Of a DNA stretch of 64,000 nt, positions 43,814 through 52,364 are shown in pieces. Position 1 is the stretch's first letter. Every line of letters starts with the position of its first letter. The position numbers were made by a program, and so were the translations under genes. Location: contig NZ_FOFF01000024.1 of NCBI RefSeq assembly GCF_900110755.1, positions 62,001-126,000 of the forward strand, written 5' to 3'. The DNA is from Streptomyces sp. yr375 (GTDB taxonomy: Bacteria > Actinomycetota > Actinomycetes > Streptomycetales > Streptomycetaceae). Under the pieces are notes generated by a model, which saw only the letters and a program-made list of their open reading frames with translations, had not been told where the DNA came from and ran no database searches.

Positions 43814-44962
43814 GTGCTTCTGAAAACCTTCGGCTGGTCGTTCGCGGTCACCGCGCTCGGCCTGGTCGCAGCGGTCTTCTACGGGGGGTGGGAGGCCTTC
43901 GGCATCGTGGCGATCCTCTCCGTCCTCGAGATCTCGCTGTCGTTCGACAACGCGGTGGTCAACGCCGGGATCCTGAAGAAGATGAATGCCTTCTGGCAGA
44001 AGATCTTCCTCACCGTCGGTGTGCTCATCGCGGTCTTCGGCATGCGGCTGGTCTTCCCCGTCGTCATCGTGGCCATCAGCGCCAAGATCGGCCCGATCGA
44101 CGCGGTCGACCTCGCGCTCAACGACAAGGACCAGTACCAGCAACTGGTCACCGACGCCCACCCGTCGATCGCCGCCTTCGGTGGCATGTTCCTGCTGATG
44201 ATCTTCCTGGACTTCATCTTCGAGGACCGTGACATCCAGTGGCTGCGCTGGATCGAGCGCCCGCTCGCCAAGCTCGGCAAGGTCGACATGTTGTCGGTCT
44301 GCATCGCCCTGATCGTCCTGCTGATCAGCTCCTTCACCTTCGCCGCCCACGCCCACCAGCACGGCGGCGCGCACGTCGACAAGGCGCAGACGGTGCTGAT
44401 CTCCGGCATCGCCGGCCTGATCACGTACATGATCGTCGGTGGGCTCTCCGGCTACTTCGAGGACAAGCTCGAGGAAGAGGAGGAACGCGAGCACGAGGCG
44501 GAGGAAGCGGCCGCGCGCAGCGGCAAGCAGCGCTCCCCGGTCGTCCTGGCCGGTCAGGCCGCGTTCTTCATGTTCCTCTACCTCGAGGTCCTCGACGCGT
44601 CGTTCTCCTTCGACGGTGTGATCGGCGCGTTCGCCATCACCAACGACATCGTCCTGATGGCGCTCGGCCTCGGCATCGGCGCGATGTACGTCCGGTCGCT
44701 GACCGTCTACCTGGTCCGCCAGGGCACCCTCGACGACTACGTCTACCTGGAGCACGGCGCGCACTACGCGATCGGCGCCCTGGCCGTGCTGCTGCTGGTC
44801 ACCATCCAGTACCAGATCCACGAGGTCATCACCGGTCTCGTCGGCGTCCTGCTGATCGCCTGGTCCTTCTGGTCCTCCGTGCGCCGCAACAAGGCGCTGG
44901 CAGCGGCAGAGGGAAAAGCGGCGGCCTCGGACGACAAGACTGAGGTGTCGTCCGGGGTGTGA
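43814..44962 (+). CDS. DUF475/TerC-like integral membrane protein
   Basis: A 382-residue membrane protein with about nine spans. The TerC-type acidic motif EISLSFDNAVVNA (about residues 40-52) repeats later as EVLDASFSFDGVIGA, the two intramembrane acidic sites expected to bind a metal. A charged Glu-rich loop (EEEEEREHEAEEAAA) is cytoplasmic. TerC relatives act with TerD/TerA proteins as a membrane metal sensor or exporter (Mn or Ca). GTG start at 43814. A terminator follows. Confidence 0.92.
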   Translation: MLLKTFGWSFAVTALGLVAAVFYGGWEAFGIVAILSVLEISLSFDNAVVNAGILKKMNAFWQKIFLTVGVLIAVFGMRLVFPVVIVAISAKIGPIDAVDLALNDKDQYQQLVTDAHPSIAAFGGMFLLMIFLDFIFEDRDIQWLRWIERPLAKLGKVDMLSVCIALIVLLISSFTFAAHAHQHGGAHVDKAQTVLISGIAGLITYMIVGGLSGYFEDKLEEEEEREHEAEEAAARSGKQRSPVVLAGQAAFFMFLYLEVLDASFSFDGVIGAFAITNDIVLMALGLGIGAMYVRSLTVYLVRQGTLDDYVYLEHGAHYAIGALAVLLLVTIQYQIHEVITGLVGVLLIAWSFWSSVRRNKALAAAEGKAAASDDKTEVSSGV

Positions 44963-44989
44963 TCACCTTCCCAGTGAGGAACGCTCTGT

Positions 44990-45032
44990 GCGGGGCGGCC
45001 GGTGAGGAAACTGTCCTCCACGGCCGCCCCGC
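44990..45032 (+). terminator. Terminator after the DUF475 gene
   Basis: 11-bp stem (44990-45000 with 45022-45032); the interior can pair further. It separates DUF475 from the TerA-like gene. Confidence 0.7.
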
Positions 45033-45071
45033 CGGACTTCGTGGCGAGCGGTGTGGAGGGTGGGGGCGGGA

Positions 45072-45812
45072 ATGGGCTTCTTCGACGGGATTCTCGGCAG
45101 CCGTACGGCCGAGTTCGACTCGGGCAGCGCGGCCAGCAACGCGATCGAACTGACCAAACGGCACCATCAGGTCTCCCTCACCAAACAGGGGGCGGCGACG
45201 GGCAACCTGCGCGTCAACCTGACCTGGCGGATGCGCACGTCCGACATCGGCGGGCCGCAGCGGGAGAGCCTGCTGCGCCACCCCTTCAAGGCGCTGCGCC
45301 CCCCGGAGGTCATCGGCCACAGCCAGAGCATGGTGAACGTCGACCTCGACCTCGGCTGCCTCTACGAGCTGGCCGACGGCACGAAGGGCGTCGTACAGCC
45401 GCTGGGCGGGCTGCTGGGGGACATCAACGAAGCGCCGTACGTGAAGCTCAGCGGCGACGACCGGTTCGGGTCGGCGTCCGGCGAGACGATGTACGTCAAC
45501 CTCGACCATCAGGACGCCATCAAGCGGCTGTTGGTCTTCGTGTACATCTACGACCAGACGCCGGCCTTCGACCGGACCCACGCGATCGTCACGCTGTATC
45601 CGAGCAACGGACCGCGCATCGAGATAGGGCTCGACGAGCGGCACCCGCAGGCGCGGTCCTGCGCGGTGGTGATGATCGAGAACGTGAAGGGCGAGCTGAT
45701 GGTGCGGCGCGAGGTGCGCTTCGTCTACGGCTTCCAGGCGGAGCTGGACCGGTTGTACGGGTGGGGCCTCCAGTGGGGCCGGGGCTACAAGGCGAAGGCC
45801 GAGAAGTCCTAG
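45072..45812 (+). CDS. TerA-like TerD-superfamily protein
   Basis: A 246-residue protein (HHQVSLTKQGAATGNLRVNL near the start; NVDLDLGCLYELADGTKG; GFQAELDRLYGWGLQWGRGY at the end) resembling the TerA branch of the TerD superfamily, with the DLDLGCLYEL loop corresponding to the TerD acidic loop. ATG at 45072; upstream in-frame sequence is leader and terminator. Probably a cytosolic partner of the TerD proteins and DUF475. Confidence 0.8.
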   Translation: MGFFDGILGSRTAEFDSGSAASNAIELTKRHHQVSLTKQGAATGNLRVNLTWRMRTSDIGGPQRESLLRHPFKALRPPEVIGHSQSMVNVDLDLGCLYELADGTKGVVQPLGGLLGDINEAPYVKLSGDDRFGSASGETMYVNLDHQDAIKRLLVFVYIYDQTPAFDRTHAIVTLYPSNGPRIEIGLDERHPQARSCAVVMIENVKGELMVRREVRFVYGFQAELDRLYGWGLQWGRGYKAKAEKS

Positions 45813-45865
45813 CGCCCCGGGCTCTCTCCTCCCAGCCCCTCTCGTCCCCCGGAGGCGCTCTTCTC

Positions 45866-46753
45866 TCAGTCGCTCTCTTGGCTGAGCCGGTCGACCGCCC
45901 ACGGTACGAGTTCCTTGGCCAGCGCAAGGCTGAACGGCCTTGCCAGCGACCGGAGTTCGGCGCAGGCGGCGGGACCGAGCGTGGTGTAGGGGAGGGCGGA
46001 CAGCCGGTCGGTGGTGTGCTCGATCTCCGCCCTGCGCCGCGCACCGTCCTCGGTCAGGGCCAGGTCGGGCCCGTCGGTGAGCCAGCCGCGTTTCCGCAGG
46101 CCCCGCACGGCCTCTTCCCACTGCTCCGGGGTCCAGCCCCGCGAATCGCGCAGCACCGCCGCGTCCATGTCGCCGGTGGCGGCGTGCGTGACGAGAGACT
46201 CCAGCCCGCTCAGCCCGGCGCTCAGCAGCGCCGCCAGGTGGCCGTCGCCGCGGAACTCCCGCAGCAGGGTCTGCGCGTGCCAGAGCACGAGGTGGGGCTC
46301 GGTCGGCCACGGCAGCGACGCGTGCGCGGCGAAGAGGGGGCGACCATGGGAATGGCCCAGGGTCACTTCGGCCGCGGTACGGGCCAGTTCGGCCGCGCGG
46401 GCCAGCGCCGGTGACGAGACGTCCGTGCCGAGGATGCGGCGGAGCATGGCGTCGACCGCGGCGAGCCGGGCGGCGGCGAACTGCTGCGGCGTGGCCGCTT
46501 CCCAGGCCGCGGGTATGGCCCGGCGCACCAGTTGGGGACTGAAGTTGTAGAACGTGGCCATGACCAGCTCCGCCGGCGCCGCGCCGAGCGGGGCGGAGCG
46601 GGACGCGAAGTACCCGGCCCTGGCGTCCACGCCCAACTCGGCGTACTGGCTCGCCGCTTCGGGCGAGAAGTAGCTGGCCCCGTGGTATGGCTCCAGGGTT
46701 CTCCAGGTCTGGCGCGCTAAGGCCAGGTCGTCGCCGAGCGTGTCAGGCGTCAT
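45866..46753 (-). CDS. SCO6745-family (SalK-like) protein
   Basis: A 295-residue soluble protein. The opening RTLEPYHGASYFSPEA and the middle FYNFSPQLVRRAIPAAW are typical of the SCO6745/SalK family of helix-rich proteins with a C-terminal winged-helix-like part (WTPEQWEEAVRGLRKRGWLT). Function unknown. It is downstream of TerD 3 on the minus strand with a 119-bp gap. Confidence 0.82.
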   Translation of the reverse strand: MTPDTLGDDLALARQTWRTLEPYHGASYFSPEAASQYAELGVDARAGYFASRSAPLGAAPAELVMATFYNFSPQLVRRAIPAAWEAATPQQFAAARLAAVDAMLRRILGTDVSSPALARAAELARTAAEVTLGHSHGRPLFAAHASLPWPTEPHLVLWHAQTLLREFRGDGHLAALLSAGLSGLESLVTHAATGDMDAAVLRDSRGWTPEQWEEAVRGLRKRGWLTDGPDLALTEDGARRRAEIEHTTDRLSALPYTTLGPAACAELRSLARPFSLALAKELVPWAVDRLSQESD

Positions 46754-46831
46754 GAGGGGCTCTCCGTCCTGCGGCGGATGAAACGTTGCTGTTCATCGAG
46801 CACACGACGGCGCGGCGGGCAGACCCGTCCG

Positions 46832-46852
46832 TACCGTCTGGTCGGAACGGTA
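46832..46852. promoter_or_regulatory. TACCGT-N9-ACGGTA dyad before the SCO6745-family gene
   Basis: Perfect arms at 46832-46837 and 46847-46852, ~80 bp upstream of the start and 21 bp beyond the TerD 3 stop. An operator is likelier than a terminator, as there is no T-run. Confidence 0.35.
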
Positions 46853-46872
46853 TCGGAGAGCGGCTCCGGCCA

Positions 46873-47592
46873 CTACCGCCCGATGAACTGCGGGCCCTGC
46901 GGCGGCAGTCGGAACGCGCCGTCCGGATAGCCGTAGCCGTGGGTGGGGAGGTTGGCCGGGTAGCCGTAGGCCGGTTGCTGCGGGGGGACCGACGCGGCGG
47001 GCTGCTCGGGGGGCAGGGGCTGGGAGAGGCTCGGGGTGGGCTGGGCCTCCTCCGACTCGTCGACCGAGATGCCGAAGTCGGTGGCCAGGCCCTTGAGGCC
47101 GTTGGAGTAGCCCTCGCCGAGGGCGCGGAACTTCCAGCCGTCGCCGCGCCGGTACAGCTCGCCGCAGATCAGGGCCGTCTCCTCGCCCGTCTCGGGGCGG
47201 ATGTCGAAGGTGGCCAGCGGCTCGCCGTCGGTCGTCGCGTCGTACAGCAGGATGGTGAGGGAGCGTACGCGGTCGAACGGGACGCCGTCCGCCGAGGCGA
47301 CCAGCAGAATCTGGCCGACGCCGGACTCGACACCGGACAGATCTGTCTGGATGGTGTCCGTAAGGCCCTCGGCGACCCGCTTCTTGCCGAGCCGCCACAC
47401 CTTCCCGGACGGATGCCGGGGCTGGTTGTAGAAGACGAAGTCCTGGTCGGAACGCACCCGACCGTCGAGGCCGAGGAGCAGCGCGGAGGCGTCGACGTCC
47501 GGGACCCCCTGCCCGGGGGTCCAGCGCAGCACGGCGCGTACCGTGGTGGTTCTCAGCGGGACGTTCGACCCCTTCAGCATCGCGTGCGTCAT
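46873..47592 (-). CDS. TerD-family protein 3 with Pro/Gln/Tyr-rich tail
   Basis: A 239-residue TerD variant. The domain fills residues 1-180 (DVDASALLLGLDGRV, then ICGELYRRGDGWKFRALGEG). The acidic HTGDN..GEGEGDDE loop of TerD 1 and 2 is replaced by RHPSGKVWRLGKKRVAEGLT, so calcium binding may differ. A low-complexity tail (PPEQPAA, QPAYGYP, GYGYPDG) follows. It is divergent from the metabolite operon. Confidence 0.92.
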   Translation of the reverse strand: MTHAMLKGSNVPLRTTTVRAVLRWTPGQGVPDVDASALLLGLDGRVRSDQDFVFYNQPRHPSGKVWRLGKKRVAEGLTDTIQTDLSGVESGVGQILLVASADGVPFDRVRSLTILLYDATTDGEPLATFDIRPETGEETALICGELYRRGDGWKFRALGEGYSNGLKGLATDFGISVDESEEAQPTPSLSQPLPPEQPAASVPPQQPAYGYPANLPTHGYGYPDGAFRLPPQGPQFIGR

Positions 47593-47692
47593 GCGGTCAT
47601 CCTGCCTGCTCGGTCCTGCTCACGACAACGCGGGGTGCACGGCGAGTCCGGACAACTCTCACGGGCGGGTTACCTGAAGTTCATGCCCGGCG

Positions 47693-47719
47693 GGAACCTC
47701 TGACATGGATCCCTACGTA
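47693..47719 (+). promoter_or_regulatory. ECF-sigma-type promoter of the Ter metabolite operon
   Basis: GGAAC (47693-47697), 18 bp, CGTA (47716-47719). Same -35 and spacing as at 42220-42246. It would give a ~50-nt leader to the aldolase gene. Confidence 0.5.
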
Positions 47720-47778
47720 CTATTACCGGCCACCTCTTGCCGAATCCACCGACTTACCTTGCGCCACGGGGGAGATAT

Positions 47779-48945
47779 ATGCGTCATTTCGGGCACCTCG
47801 CTCCTGAGGTGCGGCAGCGCCTGTTCCACCGGGAGCCGTGCGTCTTCGACCGGGACTCCCCGGCCAGGCTGCTGTCCGCCGCCCTGGGCGCGACGCTCTA
47901 CAGCCCGGCCACCCGGCCTCGGCTGGCGGACGACGTCCTCAAGCAGACCGGCCGCGGCGTGGTGTCGATGGTGCTGTGCCTGGAGGACTCCATCGGCGAC
48001 GAGGACGTCGCGGCCGGTGAGGAGAACCTCGTCCGCCAGTTCGCCGACCTGGCGGGCCGTACGGACGTGGAGCTGCCGCTGCTCTTCATCCGGGTGCGGA
48101 CGCCCGAGCAGATCCCCGACCTGGTCCGGCGGCTCGGGACCACCGCCGAGCTGCTCAGCGGGTTCGTCTTCCCGAAGTTCACCGAGGAGCGGGGCATCCC
48201 CTTCCTGGAGGCGCTGTCGGGCGCCGAGGCGGCGAGCGGCCGCCGGCTGTTCGGCATGCCCGTGCTGGAGACGCCCGAGCTGATGTACCGGGAGTCCCGG
48301 GTCGACGCCCTGGAGGGCATCGCCCGCGCCGTCGAGAAGTACCGCAGCCGGGTCCTCGCGCTGCGCCTGGGCGTGACCGATTTCTGCTCCTCCTACGGGC
48401 TGCGCCGCGCGCCCGACATGACCGCCTACGACGTCCAGATCGTCGCCTCCGTGATCGCCGACGTGGTGAACATGCTGGGGCGGGCCGACGGCACCGGGTT
48501 CACGGTGACCGGGCCGGTGTGGGAGTACTTCCGGGTCCCCGAGCGCATGTTCAAGCCGATGCTGCGGCACAGCCCCTTCCTGGAGGGGCAGGCGGTGGAG
48601 CTGCGCGAGCGGCTGATCGAGCACGCGATGGACGGGCTGCTGCGCGAGATCTCCCTCGACCACGCCAACGGCCTGCTCGGCAAGACCTGCATCCACCCCT
48701 CGCACGTGCCGGCGGTGCACGCGCTGTCCGTCGTCAGCCACGAGGAGTACAGCGACGCGGCGGACATCCTGCGGCCGGAGCGCGGCGGCGGGGGCGTACT
48801 GCGCTCGCAGTACACGAACAAGATGAACGAGGTGAAGCCGCACCGCGCCTGGGCCGAGCGCACCATGCTCCGCGCGGACGTCTTCGGCGTCGCGCACGAG
48901 GACGTCAGCTTCGTCGACCTGCTCGCCGCGGCGATACCTCACTGA
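47779..48945 (+). CDS. HpcH/HpaI aldolase/citrate-lyase-beta-like protein of the Ter metabolite pathway
   Basis: A 388-residue CitE-like TIM barrel. The metal/acid region VLCLEDSIGDEDV and RLGVTDFCSSYGLRR, with GKTCIHPSHVPAV near the end, are typical of the HpcH/HpaI family. Start ATG 47779 with GGGGGA upstream. It opens a three-gene operon (24 bp to the fusion gene, then overlap with HAD). In Ter gene clusters a CitE-like enzyme accompanies PRTase, TRSP, StiP, PELOTA and HAD proteins and is thought to build a nucleoside-like product from a 2-carbon or oxo-acid unit. Confidence 0.88.
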   Translation: MRHFGHLAPEVRQRLFHREPCVFDRDSPARLLSAALGATLYSPATRPRLADDVLKQTGRGVVSMVLCLEDSIGDEDVAAGEENLVRQFADLAGRTDVELPLLFIRVRTPEQIPDLVRRLGTTAELLSGFVFPKFTEERGIPFLEALSGAEAASGRRLFGMPVLETPELMYRESRVDALEGIARAVEKYRSRVLALRLGVTDFCSSYGLRRAPDMTAYDVQIVASVIADVVNMLGRADGTGFTVTGPVWEYFRVPERMFKPMLRHSPFLEGQAVELRERLIEHAMDGLLREISLDHANGLLGKTCIHPSHVPAVHALSVVSHEEYSDAADILRPERGGGGVLRSQYTNKMNEVKPHRAWAERTMLRADVFGVAHEDVSFVDLLAAAIPH

Positions 48946-48969
48946 ACCCACCTCACCACCAAGGGACGC

Positions 48970-51525
48970 ATGAACAGGGCTTTGAACAACGGGGACGGCC
49001 ACGACGGCGGGATCTGGTCCGGGAGCTGGGTCGCCGAGCGGCTCGGCGTCGAGCTCGTCGGCGACGACGGCACGCTGCCGGACCTGCTGGGGCTGGCCCT
49101 GCGCCGCAACCCCAAGCGGGCGCACCTGCTGGTGTCCAACGTGCTCGGCAAGCACGTCCCGCAGTCCCCGTCCGTCGTCCACGGCCACGGGTTCGCCCTC
49201 GGGCGGCGGGTGCGGGAGCTGCTCGGCGAGCGGGAGGCGGCCCGGGCGGTCGTCCTCGGCTACGCGGAGACCGCGACCGGGCTCGGCCACTGCGTCGCCG
49301 ACGGCCTCGGCAGCGCGCCCTACCTGCACTCCACCCGCCGCCCGGTCGCGGGCGTCGCGGCGGCGGGCGGCTTCGAGGAGTCCCACTCCCACGCCACGTC
49401 CCACCTCCTCCTCCCGGAGGACCCCACCCTGCTGGTCAGCGACGGCCCCCTGGTCCTCGTCGACGACGAGTTCTCCACCGGCAACACAGTCCTCAACACC
49501 ATCCGAGCCCTCCACGACCGCTACCCGCGCGGCCGGTACGTGGTCGTCGCCCTGGTCGACATGCGCTCGGCATCCGACGCGGGCCGCCTCGCGGACTTCG
49601 CCCGCGAGATCAACGCCCGAGTCGACCTGATAGCCACAGCCTCGGGGACGGTACGCCTGCCGGAGGGCGTACTGGAGAAGGGCCAGGAACTGGTCGCACG
49701 GTACGAGTCCCCCCAGGGCCTTGAACCCGACGTCAGCCGCAATCCCCTAGGGGCGCGGGGCTGTGTTGAATCTGCGGCTACCGCCGCGTGGGCGCGACAA
49801 GCCCCCACCGCCCCGCGGACGAACGACAACCTCACGCTCGTAGACCTGCACTGGCCCCCCGGCCTCCCCGACGGCGGCCGGCACGGTTTCACCCCCGCAC
49901 ATCGAATACGGCTGGAAACCGCCCTCCCCCACATGGCCGCACAACTCGCCGCGGCCCTCCCGGCGGACGCCACCCGCATACACGTCCTCGGCTTCGAAGA
50001 GCTGATGTACACGCCCCTCCGCCTCGCGCAGGAGCTGGAGCGGACCGTGCCCGCGCAGGTGCGGTACTCCACGACCACCCGCTCACCCGTCCTCGCGGTC
50101 GACGACCCCGGCTACGCGATCCGCAGCAAAATCGTTTTCCCCGCGCATGACGACCCGGCCGACGGCCCCGGCGAGCGCTACGCCTACAACGTCGCGGGCG
50201 CCGGTTTCGACGCCGTCGTCGCCGTCGTGGACTCGGTGGCCGACACCGCCGCCCTGCACGCCCCGGACGGGCTGCTCGCGCAGCTCGGCGCGCACACCCC
50301 GCACGTCGTCCTCGCGGTCGTACCGTCGTACGTCCCCGAGCCGCTGTACGTACCCGAAAGGCCCGCCATGCTGCCCGAACCGCTTCGCGGCCCCGCCTTC
50401 TCCTCGTATCCGCCGGAGGAGGTCGGCTGGCTGCTCCAGGACCTCTCGGACGTGACGCTGGAAGCGCCGACCGAGGAGCGGGAGGAGGCCATCCAGAGCG
50501 GCGGCGCGCACTACGCCGAGTCGCTGCCCGTCGAGTACCAGCCCAGCGAGCAGTACCAGGCGCTGTTCCACGCCGCCCTGGAGACCTCCGCGGCGCGCAT
50601 CGCGCAGGCGACCGGCGTCGTCACCGAGGCGGTGCTCGCCGAGCGGTCGCCGCGCCCGGTCCTCGTCTCGCTGGCCCGCGCCGGCACCCCGGTCGGGGTG
50701 CTGATGCGGCGCTGGGCGCAGTATCGGCACGGGCTCGACCTGCCGCACTACGCCGTGTCGATCGTGCGCGGCCGCGGCATCGACGCCAACGCGCTGCGCT
50801 GGCTGGCCGCCCACCACGACCCCCGGGACGTCGTCTTCGTCGACGGCTGGACCGGCAAGGGCGCGATCACCCGTGAACTGGCCGCCGCCATCGAGGAGTT
50901 CGAGGCGGGCGGCGGCGCGGCCGGCTTCGACGCGGAGATCGCGGTGCTGGCCGACCCGGGCTCGTGCGTGCGGACGTACGGCACCCGGGAGGACTTCCTG
51001 ATCCCGTCCGCCTGCCTCAACTCGACCGTCTCGGGGCTCATCTCGCGGACCGTGCTGCGCGCCGACCTGGTCGGGCCCGACGACTTCCACGGCGCGAAGT
51101 TCTACCGCGAACTCGCCGGCGCGGACGTCTCGGTGGCCTTCCTGGACGCCGTCGCCGCCCGCTTCCCGGAGGTCGCGGACGCCGTCGACGGCGCGGTCAA
51201 GGAGCTCCTCGCGGGCGACCGCACGCCGAGCTGGGAGGGCTGGGCCGCCGTCGAGCGGATCAGCGAGGAGTACGGCATCCACGACGTGAACCTGGTCAAG
51301 CCGGGCGTCGGCGAGACCACCCGGGTGCTGCTGCGCCGGGTGCCCTGGAAGATCCTGGCGCGAGCCGGCGCGGGCGCCGACCTGGACCATGTCCGCCTGC
51401 TCGCCGAGCAGCGCGGGGTCCCGGTCGAGGAGGTCGGCGAACTGCCGTACACCTGCGTCGGGTTGATCCACCCCCAGTACACGCGCGGGGCGACCGGTGC
51501 CGACGGCAAGGCGGTGACGGTCTGA
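48970..51525 (+). CDS. PRTase-TRSP-StiP-PELOTA fusion protein of the Ter metabolite pathway
   Basis: An 851-residue cytoplasmic multidomain protein. Residues ~1-250: phosphoribosyltransferase (PRTase_2) with PRPP motif VLVDDEFSTGNTV (162-174). Residues ~285-470: TRSP domain, named for the TRSP motif seen here at 370-373. Residues ~474-745: StiP domain with a second PRTase-like loop FVDGWTGKGAI (623-633) and Cys682 (SACLNST). Residues ~750-840: PELOTA-like RNA-binding domain (HDVNLVKPGVGETTRVLL). In many Ter clusters these are separate genes. Residues ~256-285 look like a translated GC-rich palindromic repeat between PRTase and TRSP. It probably makes and processes a ribosylated metabolite. 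Confidence 0.85.
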   Translation: MNRALNNGDGHDGGIWSGSWVAERLGVELVGDDGTLPDLLGLALRRNPKRAHLLVSNVLGKHVPQSPSVVHGHGFALGRRVRELLGEREAARAVVLGYAETATGLGHCVADGLGSAPYLHSTRRPVAGVAAAGGFEESHSHATSHLLLPEDPTLLVSDGPLVLVDDEFSTGNTVLNTIRALHDRYPRGRYVVVALVDMRSASDAGRLADFAREINARVDLIATASGTVRLPEGVLEKGQELVARYESPQGLEPDVSRNPLGARGCVESAATAAWARQAPTAPRTNDNLTLVDLHWPPGLPDGGRHGFTPAHRIRLETALPHMAAQLAAALPADATRIHVLGFEELMYTPLRLAQELERTVPAQVRYSTTTRSPVLAVDDPGYAIRSKIVFPAHDDPADGPGERYAYNVAGAGFDAVVAVVDSVADTAALHAPDGLLAQLGAHTPHVVLAVVPSYVPEPLYVPERPAMLPEPLRGPAFSSYPPEEVGWLLQDLSDVTLEAPTEEREEAIQSGGAHYAESLPVEYQPSEQYQALFHAALETSAARIAQATGVVTEAVLAERSPRPVLVSLARAGTPVGVLMRRWAQYRHGLDLPHYAVSIVRGRGIDANALRWLAAHHDPRDVVFVDGWTGKGAITRELAAAIEEFEAGGGAAGFDAEIAVLADPGSCVRTYGTREDFLIPSACLNSTVSGLISRTVLRADLVGPDDFHGAKFYRELAGADVSVAFLDAVAARFPEVADAVDGAVKELLAGDRTPSWEGWAAVERISEEYGIHDVNLVKPGVGETTRVLLRRVPWKILARAGAGADLDHVRLLAEQRGVPVEEVGELPYTCVGLIHPQYTRGATGADGKAVTV
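49738..49815 (+). repeat. GC-rich palindromic repeat inserted in frame in the PRTase-TRSP linker
   Basis: The stretch begins with CCCCTAGGGG (49744-49753), followed by GCGCGGGGCTGTG, then CTGCGGCTACCGCCGCGTGG, and ends near CCCACCGCCCCGCGGACG. It resembles a dispersed intergenic repeat I know from Streptomyces genomes. It has no stop in the gene frame and codes for NPLGARGCVES and following residues, unlike flanking domain sequence. Confidence 0.6.
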
Positions 51526-52325
51526 TGCCGGCCTTGGTGGCGAGCGATCTCGACCGTACGCTCATCTACTCGGCGGCCGCCCTGGCGCTGACCATGCCGG
51601 ACGCCCGCGCGCCGCGCCTGCTGTGCGTGGAGGTCCACGAGGCGAGGCCGCTGTCGTTCATGACCGAGACGGCGGCGGGGCTGCTCACCGACCTCGGGGA
51701 CGCGGCCGTCTTCGTGCCGACGACGACCCGCACCCGCAAGCAGTACCAGCGCATCAACCTCCCCGGCCCGCCGCCGAAGTACGCGATCTGCGCGAACGGC
51801 GGCCACCTCCTGGTCGACGGGGTGACCGACCAGGACTGGCACGCGGGCGTGCTGGCGCGGCTGGCCGACGAGTGCGCGCCGCTCGCCGAGGTGCAGGAGC
51901 ACCTGGCCGAGTCGGCGGACCCGCTCTGGCTGCGCAAACAGCGCGTCGCCGAGGACCTGTTCGCCTACCTCGTCGTGGAGCGCGAACTGCTGCCCGAGGA
52001 GTGGGTGAAGGACCTCGCGGCCTGGGCGGAGAACCGGGGCTGGACGGTGTCCGTGCAGGGCCGCAAGCTCTACGCCGTCCCGAAGCCGCTCACCAAGAGC
52101 GCGGCCATGCGCGAGGTGGCCCGCCGCACCGGGGCCGAGCTGACGCTGGCCGCGGGCGACTCGCTGCTCGACGCCGACCTGCTGCTGGCCGCCGACCGGG
52201 GCTGGCGCCCCGGGCACGGCGAACTGGCCGACACGGCCTGGACGGCCCCGCAGATCACCGCCCTGCCCGAGCGGGGCGTGCTGGCCGGCGAGCGCATCCT
52301 GCGGGAGTTCCTGAAGAACACCTGA
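51525..52325 (+). CDS. HAD-family phosphatase of the Ter metabolite pathway
   Basis: A 266-residue HAD hydrolase. Motif I is DLDRT (Asp8 nucleophile, Asp10), motif II is in VPTTTRTRKQY, motif III Lys is expected near KPLTKSAAM, and motif IV is LAAGDSLLDADLL. Cof-like cap in the middle. The ATG overlaps the fusion gene stop as TGATG, so it is coupled. Likely removes phosphate from the pathway intermediate. It ends near two tandem hairpins. Confidence 0.9.
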   Translation: MPALVASDLDRTLIYSAAALALTMPDARAPRLLCVEVHEARPLSFMTETAAGLLTDLGDAAVFVPTTTRTRKQYQRINLPGPPPKYAICANGGHLLVDGVTDQDWHAGVLARLADECAPLAEVQEHLAESADPLWLRKQRVAEDLFAYLVVERELLPEEWVKDLAAWAENRGWTVSVQGRKLYAVPKPLTKSAAMREVARRTGAELTLAAGDSLLDADLLLAADRGWRPGHGELADTAWTAPQITALPERGVLAGERILREFLKNT

Positions 52326-52364
52326 GAATTCGCCCACCGGCCGCCACTCGTCACCTGTCGGCCG

